Assembly (NCBI RefSeq): GCF_003060825.1
Contig: NZ_CP028922.1
Span: 1,226,501-1,290,500, forward strand
Origin: Paenibacillus sp. CAA11
GTDB lineage: Bacteria; Bacillota; Bacilli; Paenibacillales; Paenibacillaceae
Direction of reading: 5' to 3'
DNA: 64,000 nucleotides
How positions within the stretch are numbered: position 1 is the first letter of the stretch; each line of letters begins with the position of its first letter. The notes under the pieces were generated by a model that was not told where the DNA came from, did not search any database, and was given only the letters and a program-made list of their open reading frames with translations. A program made the translations under genes and the position numbers. This document shows positions 1 to 9,571 of this stretch, piece after piece.

Positions 1-210
1 GCGGTGAATGGAATTACCGGCTTTGCTGTTAAGCACCTTGAAGCGAACCGGATTGAAGTTCGCTGTGATGACCGCAATCACCGCAGCGCTGCCGTAGCAA
101 GGCGGGCAGGATTTACACTCGAAGGAGTGCTGCACAATTGGAAGCGGGATGAGGATGGCGTTCTGATGAATGAGATGATATTTGCCAAGGTGCGGGGAAC
201 GGATTTTTAA
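1..210 (+). CDS. GNAT-family N-acetyltransferase, C-terminal part (partial)
   Basis: Only the last 69 codons are inside the window; the frame is open from base 1 and the start lies upstream. The visible part contains a basic stretch rich in Asn, Arg and Ala (RNHRSAAVARRAGF) followed by EGVLHNW, which is typical of the acetyl-CoA-binding fold of RimJ/RimL-type GNAT enzymes, where a conserved Asn-x-x-Ser precedes the 'GF.xEG' strand. Such enzymes acetylate protein N-termini or small amines. The substrate cannot be inferred. A bidirectional hairpin follows directly. Confidence 0.7.
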   Translation, partial: AVNGITGFAVKHLEANRIEVRCDDRNHRSAAVARRAGFTLEGVLHNWKRDEDGVLMNEMIFAKVRGTDF

Positions 211-227
211 ATGATAAGCACAAAAAA

Positions 228-280
228 GCCGCACTTTCTAAAGGGGTTCATTCCTTCTCTGGAAAGTGCGGCTGTCTTTT
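228..280. terminator. Bidirectional intrinsic terminator
   Basis: An 11-bp perfect inverted repeat (228-238 with 262-272) is flanked by an A-run on the left and TGTCTTTT on the right, so it can stop the acetyltransferase transcript from the left and the MORN gene transcript from the right. Confidence 0.75.
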
Positions 281-1028
281 ATTTCAGCGGAACCTGCTTA
301 GACAGCTTCTCAAACTGCTCAAGATGCGGCTTCACCTTAGCCGTGATGCCTTGCAGGTACTTAATGGATGCTTTTCTCTGACGTTCCTTGGCGGCGTCCT
401 CTTCTGGGAACATCCAGTACTCCTTGTAAATGGATCCCTTTTGGTAGATTACATTGAACAGCTGTCCCTTCTTCCAAAGCGGAAGCAAGTCTTGATTGCT
501 GCCCATAATATAGAGCGTCTCGCCCCCGTTCTTATAAGTAAAGGCATAGTCCGGATCGGCTTCGGCATGCTGAACATAGTATCCGGTCTGGAATGCTCCG
601 TTCTTAAAGGTGCCGGTTTGGATGCTGTGATAGATGACCGTTCCGTTAGCTTCAGTTCGCTTCTCCGTGAGAGTTCCCGAACCGTTCATCAGATCATTGT
701 TCCATGTACCGTTATACACGATCTTATGCGTACGCCCATCTGCATCCACGTATTCATTGATATATTTGCCCATGCCCGAACGTTTACCGTCCTTGAATTC
801 CCCGGCATACTGTTTGTGCTCTCCCCAATGAATGGTGCCTCGCCCATTTGGCTTGTTGTTCTGGACCTCTCCATAGTAGGAGATTCCTTCTGACAGCTGG
901 ATCGAAGTCTTCGCTGGAGCTGTGCCAGCTGCGTCTGCTTGAGGAAGAAAGAATGCGGTTGTTGCTGGAACGGTTAATGCAGTAGTTAAAAGTAAGGCAG
1001 CAGTCCATTTCTGTTTGCGATTTAACAA
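279..1028 (-). CDS. Secreted MORN-repeat protein
   Basis: A 249-residue exported protein. The first 33 residues form a signal peptide (charged NRKQK, hydrophobic core, then ...ADA-AG). Residues about 50-115 carry MORN-type repeats of the form Y.GE...xxGxGxxxw (YYGEVQNNKPNGRGTIHWG, YAGEFKDGKRSGMGKYI, YNGTWNNDLMNGSGTL). The C-terminal third has no recognised domain. The start is a TTG at 1026-1028 because GGAG sits 9 nt upstream. MORN repeats usually mediate protein or membrane contacts; the role of exported bacterial versions is not known. It faces the acetyltransferase and shares its terminator. Confidence 0.75.
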   Translation of the reverse strand: MLNRKQKWTAALLLTTALTVPATTAFFLPQADAAGTAPAKTSIQLSEGISYYGEVQNNKPNGRGTIHWGEHKQYAGEFKDGKRSGMGKYINEYVDADGRTHKIVYNGTWNNDLMNGSGTLTEKRTEANGTVIYHSIQTGTFKNGAFQTGYYVQHAEADPDYAFTYKNGGETLYIMGSNQDLLPLWKKGQLFNVIYQKGSIYKEYWMFPEEDAAKERQRKASIKYLQGITAKVKPHLEQFEKLSKQVPLK

Positions 1029-1172
1029 AACAAATCGCTCCTTTCCAAGTTGAATTTACCCGCTGTTTCTAATTTATAACATTGGGGGGGCTTGTACAGC
1101 AAGGGCTACCATTGATTATCCCTACATACTGTGTTAACCTAAATTTAACCTAATATATCACAATTGTTATAT

Positions 1173-1204
1173 GGCTTGTTACTGCGAGGCAGGCAAAACC
1201 TAAA
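1173..1204 (+). promoter_or_regulatory. LicT/BglG-type ribonucleic antiterminator (RAT)
   Basis: The stretch beginning GGCTTGTTACTGC and ending GGCAAAACCTAAA closely matches, from memory, the RAT sequences bound by B. subtilis LicT and SacT/SacY-type proteins. Its 3' end overlaps the left arm of the terminator at 1195-1268, which is the arrangement needed for antitermination. It lies about 180 nt before the 6-phospho-beta-glucosidase gene. No BglG-family regulator is encoded in the window, so it must act in trans. Confidence 0.85.
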
Positions 1205-1268
1205 CGATTGGTGAGCATTTGTTCTCTACTGAGCGCAATTCTCCCCAAAGTTTAGGTTTTTCTTTTTT
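1195..1268 (+). terminator. RAT-controlled terminator
   Basis: AAAACCTAAAC (1195-1205) pairs perfectly with GTTTAGGTTTT (1250-1260), followed by TCTTTTTT. The left arm is shared with the RAT, so regulator binding and termination exclude each other. Confidence 0.8.
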
Positions 1269-1367
1269 CTAGTACAAACAGCCAGAGTTTAAAAGTTATG
1301 AGTTTAAGGCAAAATAGAGCCTGACCTCAAACGGATGAAGGCTCTATTAACCAGAGAATTTAAATGA

Positions 1368-2801
<1,434 letters not shown>

Positions 2802-2832
2802 TGAGATAAATATAGAATATAACTGCAAACGG

Positions 2833-2869
2833 CAGCGCTTCGGGATAGGACCCGGGGTGCTGTTTTTTT
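2833..2869 (+). terminator. Intrinsic terminator after the GH1 gene
   Basis: A 12-bp stem with three G-U pairs (2833-2844 with 2851-2862) is followed by seven T residues. Confidence 0.85.
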
Positions 2870-2947
2870 GTGCTGAACTGAGTATTTGGACAGGGGTAGA
2901 TGTGCCTTTGAGTGCAAGCTGAAATGTTGTTAAAATATACTAATTAC

Positions 2948-3037
2948 ATAGAATGAACTAAAGAAATGAATGTCACAGGCCTTATTGCGCCGTTATAGCA
3001 GGAGGTTCAATGCAAAGCTTTAGTTTAATTTATATAG
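2948..3037. repeat. Dispersed palindromic repeat, copy 1
   Basis: About 90 bp that match the region 48901-48994 read on the opposite strand. The first 24 bases from AGAATGAACTAAAG onwards are identical in both, and the remainder aligns with scattered substitutions. The ends are inverted repeats of each other: ATGAACTAAAG on the left and a diverged CTTTAGTTTAA on the right. It sits upstream of the accessory gene array and ends about 25 nt before its ribosome-binding site, so it may carry the promoter region. Confidence 0.7.
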
Positions 3038-3074
3038 TTCTAAGACTCTATTCAGCGTATATAGGAGGATGGGA

Positions 3075-3752
3075 GTGGAACAGCAAGAATATGCTCGCTA
3101 TCTGTTTGAATTGATAGATGAAGAGCCTGTAACAGAAGAAATAGATGCAGATCACCTTTACGGTTACTTTCAGAGCTTTATGCCTAGCGGAAAAGGCGTG
3201 GAGCGGGTCTTTGAACCGTTAGAGCGGGGAACTGAGTATCTGGAGCGAATTTTACCGATTTATGGCATGCTGGATCTTCAGGATTTTAAGGGGAATACGG
3301 TGCCTGGTTATTTTAATGGATCTAAAAAAGAGGCTTCCCAAGAAGTGCTGCTGCATTACGGAGAACAGCTGCTGGCTAAACTGCTTGCACTGTTCACGGA
3401 GCATGGAGAGAGAGAGTATGCAGGGGAGGCCATAGCGGCCCTGAAGGAAGTGAAGGATATCGTCATCGTGGGAGAAGGGAGGCTTGATGCTTTATACGAG
3501 GAGCATGATGAGACGATAGATGAGTCGCTCTATGAGTTGATCTACGATCATACGGATGACGATGAGGCTATACAAATATTAAAGGAAGCCTATTATTCTA
3601 TCGCCTGTGATTATTGGGTTTCCTATTATCTTCAATGGCCCCGGTATCAGGGGGTGAGAGGGCAAGATCCGCTTGCCCCTTATTTTGAATTGTACCGATT
3701 AGGATATGGCACAGTTATTACCCAGCAAACCTTGTATATCGGAAAGCTGTAG
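3075..3752 (+). CDS. Hypothetical protein, first gene of the accessory array
   Basis: A 225-residue acidic, cytoplasmic protein of unrecognised family, predicted largely helical, with no signal peptide or membrane segment. The GTG at 3075 is preferred over the ATG at 3069 because AGGAGG (3063-3068) abuts the ATG but lies 6 nt before the GTG. The C-terminal region contains the aromatic cluster CDYWVSYYLQWP. It opens a seven-gene run on the plus strand that includes SUKH and ankyrin/DUF4274 proteins, so an immunity-type role is possible but is inferred from neighbours only. Confidence 0.6.
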   Translation: MEQQEYARYLFELIDEEPVTEEIDADHLYGYFQSFMPSGKGVERVFEPLERGTEYLERILPIYGMLDLQDFKGNTVPGYFNGSKKEASQEVLLHYGEQLLAKLLALFTEHGEREYAGEAIAALKEVKDIVIVGEGRLDALYEEHDETIDESLYELIYDHTDDDEAIQILKEAYYSIACDYWVSYYLQWPRYQGVRGQDPLAPYFELYRLGYGTVITQQTLYIGKL

Positions 3753-3798
3753 ACAGACTTCGGTATTTCCCCATTTCAGACACAGGAGGTTATAGGCA

Positions 3799-5460
3799 TT
3801 GAACCAAGCGGTAGCCGATTTTTTGGAGGATGTATGGACTGAAGTCACGGCCATTTATGGCCGGGAGAAGCAGAGAATAGATGAATTGCCTGATAGGAGC
3901 CGTCTCCAGGGCGGAATGATGGATTATTTAAGGGTCGCCTGGAGGAAAGGCAAACTGAACTTTAGGTCGGGGAACATTGCGATAGATGTTCATGAGCCGT
4001 TCTCCTGGTCTGACAGTTCGTACAAGCTGGAAGCAAGAGATTACATAGAAGAGTTAAGCGATGAACTGTTGATCGCTGAATTTTTCCCCGCGCTGCGCGA
4101 GAAGGTGTTACCGGTGTTCTTATCTGACACATACGGGGACCGTTTCTTTGATTATCAATTTGAGCTGGTGCTTGAGTTCCAGAGAGAAAGCTCCACCCTT
4201 CAGCATAGCGAGCGGATCGTTAGTGAGACGAGGCTTCAAGCGCTTAGACAGACTTGGAATGAGTTTTTGGAGACAAAAATCTACGCTCCCCTTCCGGTGA
4301 TTCCGAAAGAGCAGGATGAATTTTTCTTCGCCAACCATCTGTTCAATCCCGATCTGACCGAGCTGAGGATTGAAGCGATCGCCCCGGCAATTGAACAACT
4401 GAGCGCCAAATTGCAAGGTTACCCTGAGCGTCTCAGTCATTGGAACTATCAATATACGGCGGCCATGAAGAATTGGGCTGAAGAGCAATTTCTCAAGCGC
4501 TATTACACAGATACCGGGAATTATTCGAATAAGTGGGAGCTAAAAGTGGAGTCTGAGCGACCTGGTGTCTACCCGGACGAAATGGAGCTATTCCTGTATG
4601 CGGCCTTGAAGATTGGACCGCAGGAGCCTGCGGTGCGCGAGGAGTATTTGCAGCTGGCTGCTGAGCTGGGGTCCGTTAAGGCTGCCGACTACCTGCGCAA
4701 GGGAAGCGGCCGGTTTGAGGGTGAGCGGAAGAGCGAGCTGATGACCGCGAGATCCAATGACGTGATGCAGCTGATCGAAATTCAGATCAAGTCTGAGGAG
4801 GAGGGGGCTTACTGTGAGGCTCTTCTCTATATCAATGAGCTGCTTGGACAGGGGTTCCCGAAGGGCTATAAGCTTAAGCTGAAGAGCACTGTGAAGCAGT
4901 TCCTTCCGCTGAAGAAAATAGCAAAGTCCAAGCTGCATCAATTTTTTGCAAATGCCCTTCAGTATCCGGGGCTATATCCGCTTCTGGCCGAATATGCGGA
5001 GCTGGCGATGGAAGAATTCGCATGGTATGAAGATGTCGAGCCTTCTGAGAAATCTGTAATGCCTGGCACCTACGCGGTGTTTGGTCTGGGGCTGTACAGC
5101 CGGGAGTATTTCCCGCTTGTCTGCCGTTATATGGAGCTGGTAGATAACGAGCATCAGTCTGTTCAGGACGGATACGCGGAAGCATTCATTGAAGCACAGG
5201 GTATTACTGAAGAGCATATGCCTACCTTAGTCTCCATCCTGCTTGGCGCAAGTGAAGGGGCAAGGCCGCTTAAAACAGTCCAGATCGATACACCGGAGCT
5301 GGCAGAAGCGCTGATTCGATCGCTTGAAAAGAAGGAGGATTACGAGCGGGAGACGGTGATCTACCGGATCTTTGGCGGGGAGAAGAAGCTGGCTCAGGCC
5401 GCGAAGAAGGCGGGGGGCCTACTTAAGGACCGGCTAGAGGAGCTGGCACAGCTTTGCTGA
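3799..5460 (+). CDS. Uncharacterised DUF6138-like protein
   Basis: A 553-residue soluble protein that starts with TTG, with AGGAGG 9 nt upstream. The N-terminal 120 residues (DFLEDVWTEVTAIYGREK, LNFRSGNIAIDVHEPFSW) resemble what I recall as the DUF6138 family of Bacillales; this match is from memory and uncertain. The middle and C-terminal parts look like alpha-helical repeat (LYAALKIG, YLQLAAELGSVKAADYL, which is Sel1/TPR-like). No catalytic motif is evident. Its stop overlaps the beginning of the next open frame, which suggests translational coupling. Confidence 0.6.
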   Translation: MNQAVADFLEDVWTEVTAIYGREKQRIDELPDRSRLQGGMMDYLRVAWRKGKLNFRSGNIAIDVHEPFSWSDSSYKLEARDYIEELSDELLIAEFFPALREKVLPVFLSDTYGDRFFDYQFELVLEFQRESSTLQHSERIVSETRLQALRQTWNEFLETKIYAPLPVIPKEQDEFFFANHLFNPDLTELRIEAIAPAIEQLSAKLQGYPERLSHWNYQYTAAMKNWAEEQFLKRYYTDTGNYSNKWELKVESERPGVYPDEMELFLYAALKIGPQEPAVREEYLQLAAELGSVKAADYLRKGSGRFEGERKSELMTARSNDVMQLIEIQIKSEEEGAYCEALLYINELLGQGFPKGYKLKLKSTVKQFLPLKKIAKSKLHQFFANALQYPGLYPLLAEYAELAMEEFAWYEDVEPSEKSVMPGTYAVFGLGLYSREYFPLVCRYMELVDNEHQSVQDGYAEAFIEAQGITEEHMPTLVSILLGASEGARPLKTVQIDTPELAEALIRSLEKKEDYERETVIYRIFGGEKKLAQAAKKAGGLLKDRLEELAQLC

Positions 5461-5495
5461 TGAAGGATGATGGAGATGAAGGGACAGGGATCGGG

Positions 5496-5864
5496 ATGGA
5501 CCTTGAGAGAGCACTAACTGATGAACAGGCCTATTCAGAGTTGGAAAATACTTTCGTTTCTGCGTTTATAAATCTGCTGATGGAAGGGGATCAGAGCGAT
5601 TGGGTTATTCCCTATTACCAAACCTGCTTCGCCAATGGAACGAGGGTAAGGGACGCCAATCCGATCTTCTCGGCGAAATCCATTTCAAGTGGTAAATCGG
5701 TCAGAATCATTCTGGAACCGCTTGAATCACTAGAGGGTGTTGAGCACTGGTTAGATGCGAATGAAAAGAACGAACTGGTCCTGGTATGCTCCTTATCTAA
5801 GAGCCATGCAGAGACCGTAAGATCATTAATCTTAGAATGGGTATATCCAAAGGGGGAGAAGTGA
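5496..5864 (+). CDS. Hypothetical small protein
   Basis: A 122-residue protein from the ATG at 5496 (weak AGGGA 5 nt upstream); an ATG at 5460 that overlaps the preceding stop would add an acidic 12-residue tail. The fold is probably alpha/beta, with a helix ELENTFVSAFINLLMEG followed by strands (WVIPYYQTCFANG, LVLVCSL). I do not recognise the family. Its stop overlaps the next start (TGATG), so it is translated together with the SUKH gene, which supports a shared operon. Confidence 0.55.
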   Translation: MDLERALTDEQAYSELENTFVSAFINLLMEGDQSDWVIPYYQTCFANGTRVRDANPIFSAKSISSGKSVRIILEPLESLEGVEHWLDANEKNELVLVCSLSKSHAETVRSLILEWVYPKGEK

Positions 5865-6490
5865 TGTATACACAGCAGATCGAACGTATACAATCCAAGC
5901 TGCACCAGCTCAGAGAGGCGGATAGCGAATTCTCCTTGTTCGGCTCTCAGACACATAAGTATCAAATGGCTCCAGTCTGGAGCACTGAAGAGGTGGCACG
6001 CTTCGAGGAGGCTTGGAAGATTAAGCTGCCGGAGGAATATAAGGCTTTTCTGCTGCATGTGGGATCAGGCGGAGCCGGACCTTATTACGGACTGGTCCGA
6101 CCAGATGATGGAGTATATATCGATCTGGATTATCCTAGTGAGCTGAATAATGTATCCGGCGAATTTCCTTATACCGAAGCGTGGAACTTTGAGAGGAGCT
6201 GGGATGAAGATTCACTTGGCGAGGAGGATTGGGCTGAGCAGGAGAGATTCTATTTCAGCACAGACAAGTCTGCAGGCCTGCTGGCCATAAGCAATTTTGG
6301 CTGCGGGATAACGATTAATTTGGTCGTAAACGGACAGTCTTATGGCGAAATCTGGGTCGATGACCGGTCCAATGATAACGGGATCTATCCGGATCATTAT
6401 TTTGAAAATGAAAAACGGCTGACTTTCCTGGACTGGTATGAAACATGGCTTGACCGGTCAATGGAGGAGCTTGAGGAAGAGGAAATGTAA
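5864..6490 (+). CDS. SMI1/KNR4 (SUKH) family protein
   Basis: A 208-residue SUKH-superfamily protein. The diagnostic motif is KLPEEYKAFLLHVGSGGAGPYYG at about residues 49-71, followed by acidic loops and a C-terminal FLDWYETWLD. SUKH proteins are known immunity proteins that bind and neutralise nuclease toxins, and some act as scaffolds. The start is the ATG at 5864 with AGGGGGAG a few bases upstream and TGATG overlap with the preceding gene. It is clearly paralogous to the N-terminal half of the SUKH-HEAT protein at 35844-37208, sharing KLHQ...AD, LPE.Y.AFL, GGAGPYYG, GLL.I...GC and FLDWYE.WLD. No toxin gene is present nearby. Confidence 0.85.
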   Translation: MYTQQIERIQSKLHQLREADSEFSLFGSQTHKYQMAPVWSTEEVARFEEAWKIKLPEEYKAFLLHVGSGGAGPYYGLVRPDDGVYIDLDYPSELNNVSGEFPYTEAWNFERSWDEDSLGEEDWAEQERFYFSTDKSAGLLAISNFGCGITINLVVNGQSYGEIWVDDRSNDNGIYPDHYFENEKRLTFLDWYETWLDRSMEELEEEEM

Positions 6491-6541
6491 GAAGAGGAAG
6501 ACCAATAGCCAATAGGAATTTAGAAAAGGGGGGAGCGGCAG

Positions 6542-7240
6542 ATGAACTGGACGGAAGTGGGCAAAGCCAAAGATCTGGATCTAGTCCGCCGGGCTGCGGC
6601 GGAGCTGGATGTGAACGAGCGGGATGAGCGGGGAAGAACACCGCTGATGCTGCTTCTGACAAACCGCTTGCCGGTCGAGGCGATCCGTCTGCTGATCGAG
6701 CAGGGGGCCGACCTAGAGGCAGAGGACAAGCTTGGGGACACTGCGCTTAAGAAGGCGGTGAAGTTCAAGCAAATGGAGGCTATAGCCGAGCTGCTTAAGG
6801 CGGGCGCAAAGCTTGATTCTCCGCAGGGAATACTTGCGACAGCCTGGAATATGGCGCGTCCGAACAAGGAGCTGGCCGATCTACTGCTCGGCACCACAGG
6901 GGCGGTCCGCTTGACGCTTACCGAGGAAGAAGAAGCGATCCTTGACGACCTGCTCTATGAGGAATCGCAGGCGGTTCTTTGCGCCAAGCTCAGCCGATTG
7001 GAATCGCCGGTTCTGCTGCATGCTGTTGTGAACAGCTATAACTGGGATGATGGGCCGTTACCGATGCTGAAGGTTTTTAAGAACCCAGCCTGTGTGGAAA
7101 TTACACTCCTGGATATGTATGAACTGCTGGACGGAGATTACTGGCTGGAACAAATTGAGGCGGAGATTGCAGGGAGACCGGAGGGCCCCGAGTGGAGAGA
7201 GCTGGCGGCCGGGCTGAAGGAACGATTATATAACAATTAG
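6542..7240 (+). CDS. Ankyrin-repeat protein with DUF4274-like C-terminus
   Basis: A 232-residue cytoplasmic protein. Residues about 1-105 form two to three ankyrin repeats (VNERDERGRTPLMLLL..., GADLEAEDKLGDTALKKAV, LKAGAKLDSPQG). The C-terminal half has the pattern LLHAVVNSYNWDDG..P...NP.C...TLLDMYELLDGDYWL, which matches my memory of DUF4274, a domain often found beside SUKH and other immunity-type genes. GGGGGAG lies a few bases before the start. The gene is part of the same-strand array and is followed by a 13-bp perfect inverted repeat. Confidence 0.75.
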   Translation: MNWTEVGKAKDLDLVRRAAAELDVNERDERGRTPLMLLLTNRLPVEAIRLLIEQGADLEAEDKLGDTALKKAVKFKQMEAIAELLKAGAKLDSPQGILATAWNMARPNKELADLLLGTTGAVRLTLTEEEEAILDDLLYEESQAVLCAKLSRLESPVLLHAVVNSYNWDDGPLPMLKVFKNPACVEITLLDMYELLDGDYWLEQIEAEIAGRPEGPEWRELAAGLKERLYNN

Positions 7241-7266
7241 CCTTGCCGGAAGATACATATAGCGAT

Positions 7267-7306
7267 AAGAGGGGAATGCGGAACACTGTATTTGCATTCC
7301 CCTCTT
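7267..7306 (+). repeat. Perfect 13-bp inverted repeat between array genes
   Basis: AAGAGGGGAATGC (7267-7279) is repeated inverted at 7294-7306 with a 14-nt loop. There is no proper T-tract after it (CTTTCGAGG). It may be a weak terminator or an mRNA-stability stem. Its position supports the downstream start for the next gene. Confidence 0.6.
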
Positions 7307-7326
7307 TCGAGGAGGCGATCTGCAAC

Positions 7327-7995
7327 ATGAGAACTTGGACCTTGACGGAGCTGCCGGAACCTCATAGCTTGCACAAGCAGCTGCGCATTCTGGCTGCACT
7401 GGATGTGATTCTATGTGAGGAAGAATGGCTGCGTGTGCATCGTTATGAACCGAATTGGCGGCCGGGAGTGGATCTTGGAATACTTGAGAACGGAGCTGGA
7501 GATGACCTTTTCATTTTATTTGCAGAAGAAGGGTGTATTCTGAAGGGCTTCGATCATGAATCTTCGCTGAGCCCGCATGCTCGGGACGATGGAGAGGTTT
7601 GGCCAGGCATGTATGATGAGGTGCCGAAGGCACTGTTTGCTTTGCTGGAAGATGGAAGCGACACTTGGGAGCTGGAGGATGTTACCTTTTGCATTTGGCA
7701 AAACAGGAATGAACCGGAGTGGCTGGCCGGGGATTGGGCGGAATTGGATACGCTGGACGATCCCCGAGAAGCCGATGGGGGAGCCAACTTCTTGCTAGGT
7801 TATCTTCATAAGAGCGCTGAGAGCTATATCAACTGGGCACAGGGGTATTACGCTGATGATATGAAGCTTCCCGTTCAGATCGTTGAGCAAATTTTCAGTG
7901 GAGCTAAGGTGGATCAAGAGATGGTGGCTGCTCTTTCGCCCGGCAGAAATGTGCATGACGCGCTGAATGAGCTTGAGAAGCTCGGCCTGGCTTAA
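7327..7995 (+). CDS. Hypothetical protein of the accessory array
   Basis: A 222-residue soluble acidic protein that I do not recognise. The ATG at 7327 is preferred: GGAGG lies 11 nt upstream and the intergenic hairpin at 7267-7306 would otherwise be inside the coding region. Visible features are a Trp-rich N-terminus (MRTWTLTELPEPH), a DLFILFAEEGCILKGFDHES segment resembling a small beta-sandwich with a solvent-exposed strand, and a helical C-terminus. Frame and codon use continue the style of the neighbouring genes. Confidence 0.6.
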   Translation: MRTWTLTELPEPHSLHKQLRILAALDVILCEEEWLRVHRYEPNWRPGVDLGILENGAGDDLFILFAEEGCILKGFDHESSLSPHARDDGEVWPGMYDEVPKALFALLEDGSDTWELEDVTFCIWQNRNEPEWLAGDWAELDTLDDPREADGGANFLLGYLHKSAESYINWAQGYYADDMKLPVQIVEQIFSGAKVDQEMVAALSPGRNVHDALNELEKLGLA

Positions 7996-8034
7996 GCCCG
8001 CAGTTTTAGCTTAAGAAGGAGGACTGCCCTAGAA

Positions 8035-8212
8035 TTATAGGGAGGTTTATGTCCAGGGGCTTGTACCTGCTCTGTCTATATTTCTTGTGATTACGGTTCT
8101 TCCGATGAATTATACACAGATCACCTGGGTGAAAATGTGCGGTGGTGAGGCGATCAAGAGCAGGGTGCAGCGCTACGCGTCTAATTTTTCGGATCACGAG
8201 CGAGTATCATGA
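8035..8212 (+). pseudogene. Possible decayed open frame
   Basis: A 59-codon open frame with no plausible start ends at TGA 8210-8212. It reads as hydrophobic then basic sequence (GLVPALSIFLVITVLP, MNYTQITWVKMCGGEAIKSR), which looks like real protein rather than noise. It may be a remnant of a membrane protein gene. The rest of the 7996-8302 gap shows nothing else. Confidence 0.25.
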
Positions 8213-8302
8213 TCGGCCTTTATGAACCGCATCCCTAGAGTTAGTCGATAAATTTCGTATATAAAAAATAAAGAGAAGAAGCATGTGGAGAGGAGCACCA
8301 GC

Positions 8303-9484
8303 ATGAGAAACTGCGCGCTTTACAGTTCAACCTTTGATCTCGATCAAGTTGTGGATATTCTTAAATCCATATATCCGAAAGACAAAATTACCGTGAACGA
8401 TACAAAGACGAAGATTCAAGTCATTAGCGGAGGATGGTTTAGCAAGAAGATCAAGGGCTTCAATATTATGACCAGCAAGACAAGCCCTGAGGAATTCGAG
8501 GCTATGGTTAACGGAATGGGCGGCTTCTTCAGCCAGATTCAGGCTGAGAATGAGCTTGTCCAGCAGAAGCTGCTAATCAAGATCAGCACTTTGAACATGG
8601 TGATTGGGATCGAGACGGAAGAAGACATTTCGGATGCCTTTTTTGCAGAACTACTTAGAATAATCGAACCGTTGGACGGGCTGATGTTCTGGGGCGGCGG
8701 TCAGCTGCTGGACCCCAAGGGCAGATTGCTGATGGATACAGACGGCCATTCCGAGGTGGCAGACTATACCGTGACGGCTCATACAAGCTATTTGCATGCA
8801 GAGGACGCCCTGACGGAATCCGGGGCCAAGCGGAAGCAGCGCTCGGAGGAAATGCTGGCCGCAAGAGGCGTTACACGGATGCCGCCTATGCCGGGAAGGC
8901 TCGGCGATGAGGCGGCCAGCAGCATTCGCTCTCTGCAGGAAGCCGCCAAGCGTGCCGTGGCTCTATGCATCGTCTCTCTGAAGGGCGAGTGCGTCTGCTC
9001 CGGCGAGAGCCCGGAAGATACCCGACAGCTCGTTCATCGGGTCATTGGACAGTATGGGGCGGCAGCGTTCTTTTCACCTGAAGAGAAGAAGTTTATTGAT
9101 AACGACCTTGCCGAAGAGGCCGAGGCTATGCAGTATTCCTGGTGTTATGAAGGGTTCTGGGTGATGCTGTGGGCGCTCGGGCAGGTAGAGGAGATTGGCG
9201 ACCCGACAAGCGTATGCGATGTTCCACTGGCGGTCTCCAGACTGCAGCAGTATGAAAACTTTGAGGCACTGGTGGAAGGTTCGCGTCTGCGCAGCACGAC
9301 GGAAATTCTGGATGCAGCGGATTTAATCTACCGCTATGACTGGCTGTGTGTAGATGCGCGAATCCATGGACAGCCTGCTCCTTACGGACTTGATGGCGGG
9401 GTCGTGTACGAACGGCATCGGGCGCTGAACTGGCTGATCGGCTACATGGGTCAAGATTGGGATGATGTGCGTACAGATACCTAA
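8303..9484 (+). CDS. DUF4272-like domain protein
   Basis: A 393-residue cytoplasmic protein. The C-terminal 200 residues have the DUF4272 pattern as I know it: a helical run AAKRAVALCIVSLKGE, FFSPEEKKFI, then YEGFWVMLWALGQVEEIGDPTSVCDV and late RYDWLCVDARIHG with a basic-aromatic tail. The N-terminal half (FDLDQVVDILKSIYP, GGWFSKKIKGFNIMTS) looks like a separate alpha/beta module that measures or binds something unknown. The start is the ATG at 8303, with GAGAGGAG 8 nt upstream. It is the last gene of the plus-strand array. Confidence 0.65.
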   Translation: MRNCALYSSTFDLDQVVDILKSIYPKDKITVNDTKTKIQVISGGWFSKKIKGFNIMTSKTSPEEFEAMVNGMGGFFSQIQAENELVQQKLLIKISTLNMVIGIETEEDISDAFFAELLRIIEPLDGLMFWGGGQLLDPKGRLLMDTDGHSEVADYTVTAHTSYLHAEDALTESGAKRKQRSEEMLAARGVTRMPPMPGRLGDEAASSIRSLQEAAKRAVALCIVSLKGECVCSGESPEDTRQLVHRVIGQYGAAAFFSPEEKKFIDNDLAEEAEAMQYSWCYEGFWVMLWALGQVEEIGDPTSVCDVPLAVSRLQQYENFEALVEGSRLRSTTEILDAADLIYRYDWLCVDARIHGQPAPYGLDGGVVYERHRALNWLIGYMGQDWDDVRTDT

Positions 9485-9514
9485 ACGGTTGAAGGGCATT
9501 TGGGGATAAGCAGT

Positions 9515-9568
9515 AATAAAAAATACGGCAGCCAGTGTCCATTCCTTTAAAAAGGCCGGCTGTCGTAT
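9515..9568 (-). terminator. Terminator for the small minus-strand gene
   Basis: An 11-bp stem with one wobble (9523-9533 with 9558-9568) is followed on the minus strand by six T residues. It also lies just after the DUF4272-like gene. Confidence 0.7.
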
Positions 9569-9571
9569 GGA

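Noticed and set aside
1130-1172. Possible SigA promoter before the RAT leader
   Set aside because: Several TTAACC and TATAT-like strings are present, but no pair has both good sequence and 16-18 bp spacing, so no promoter was assigned.
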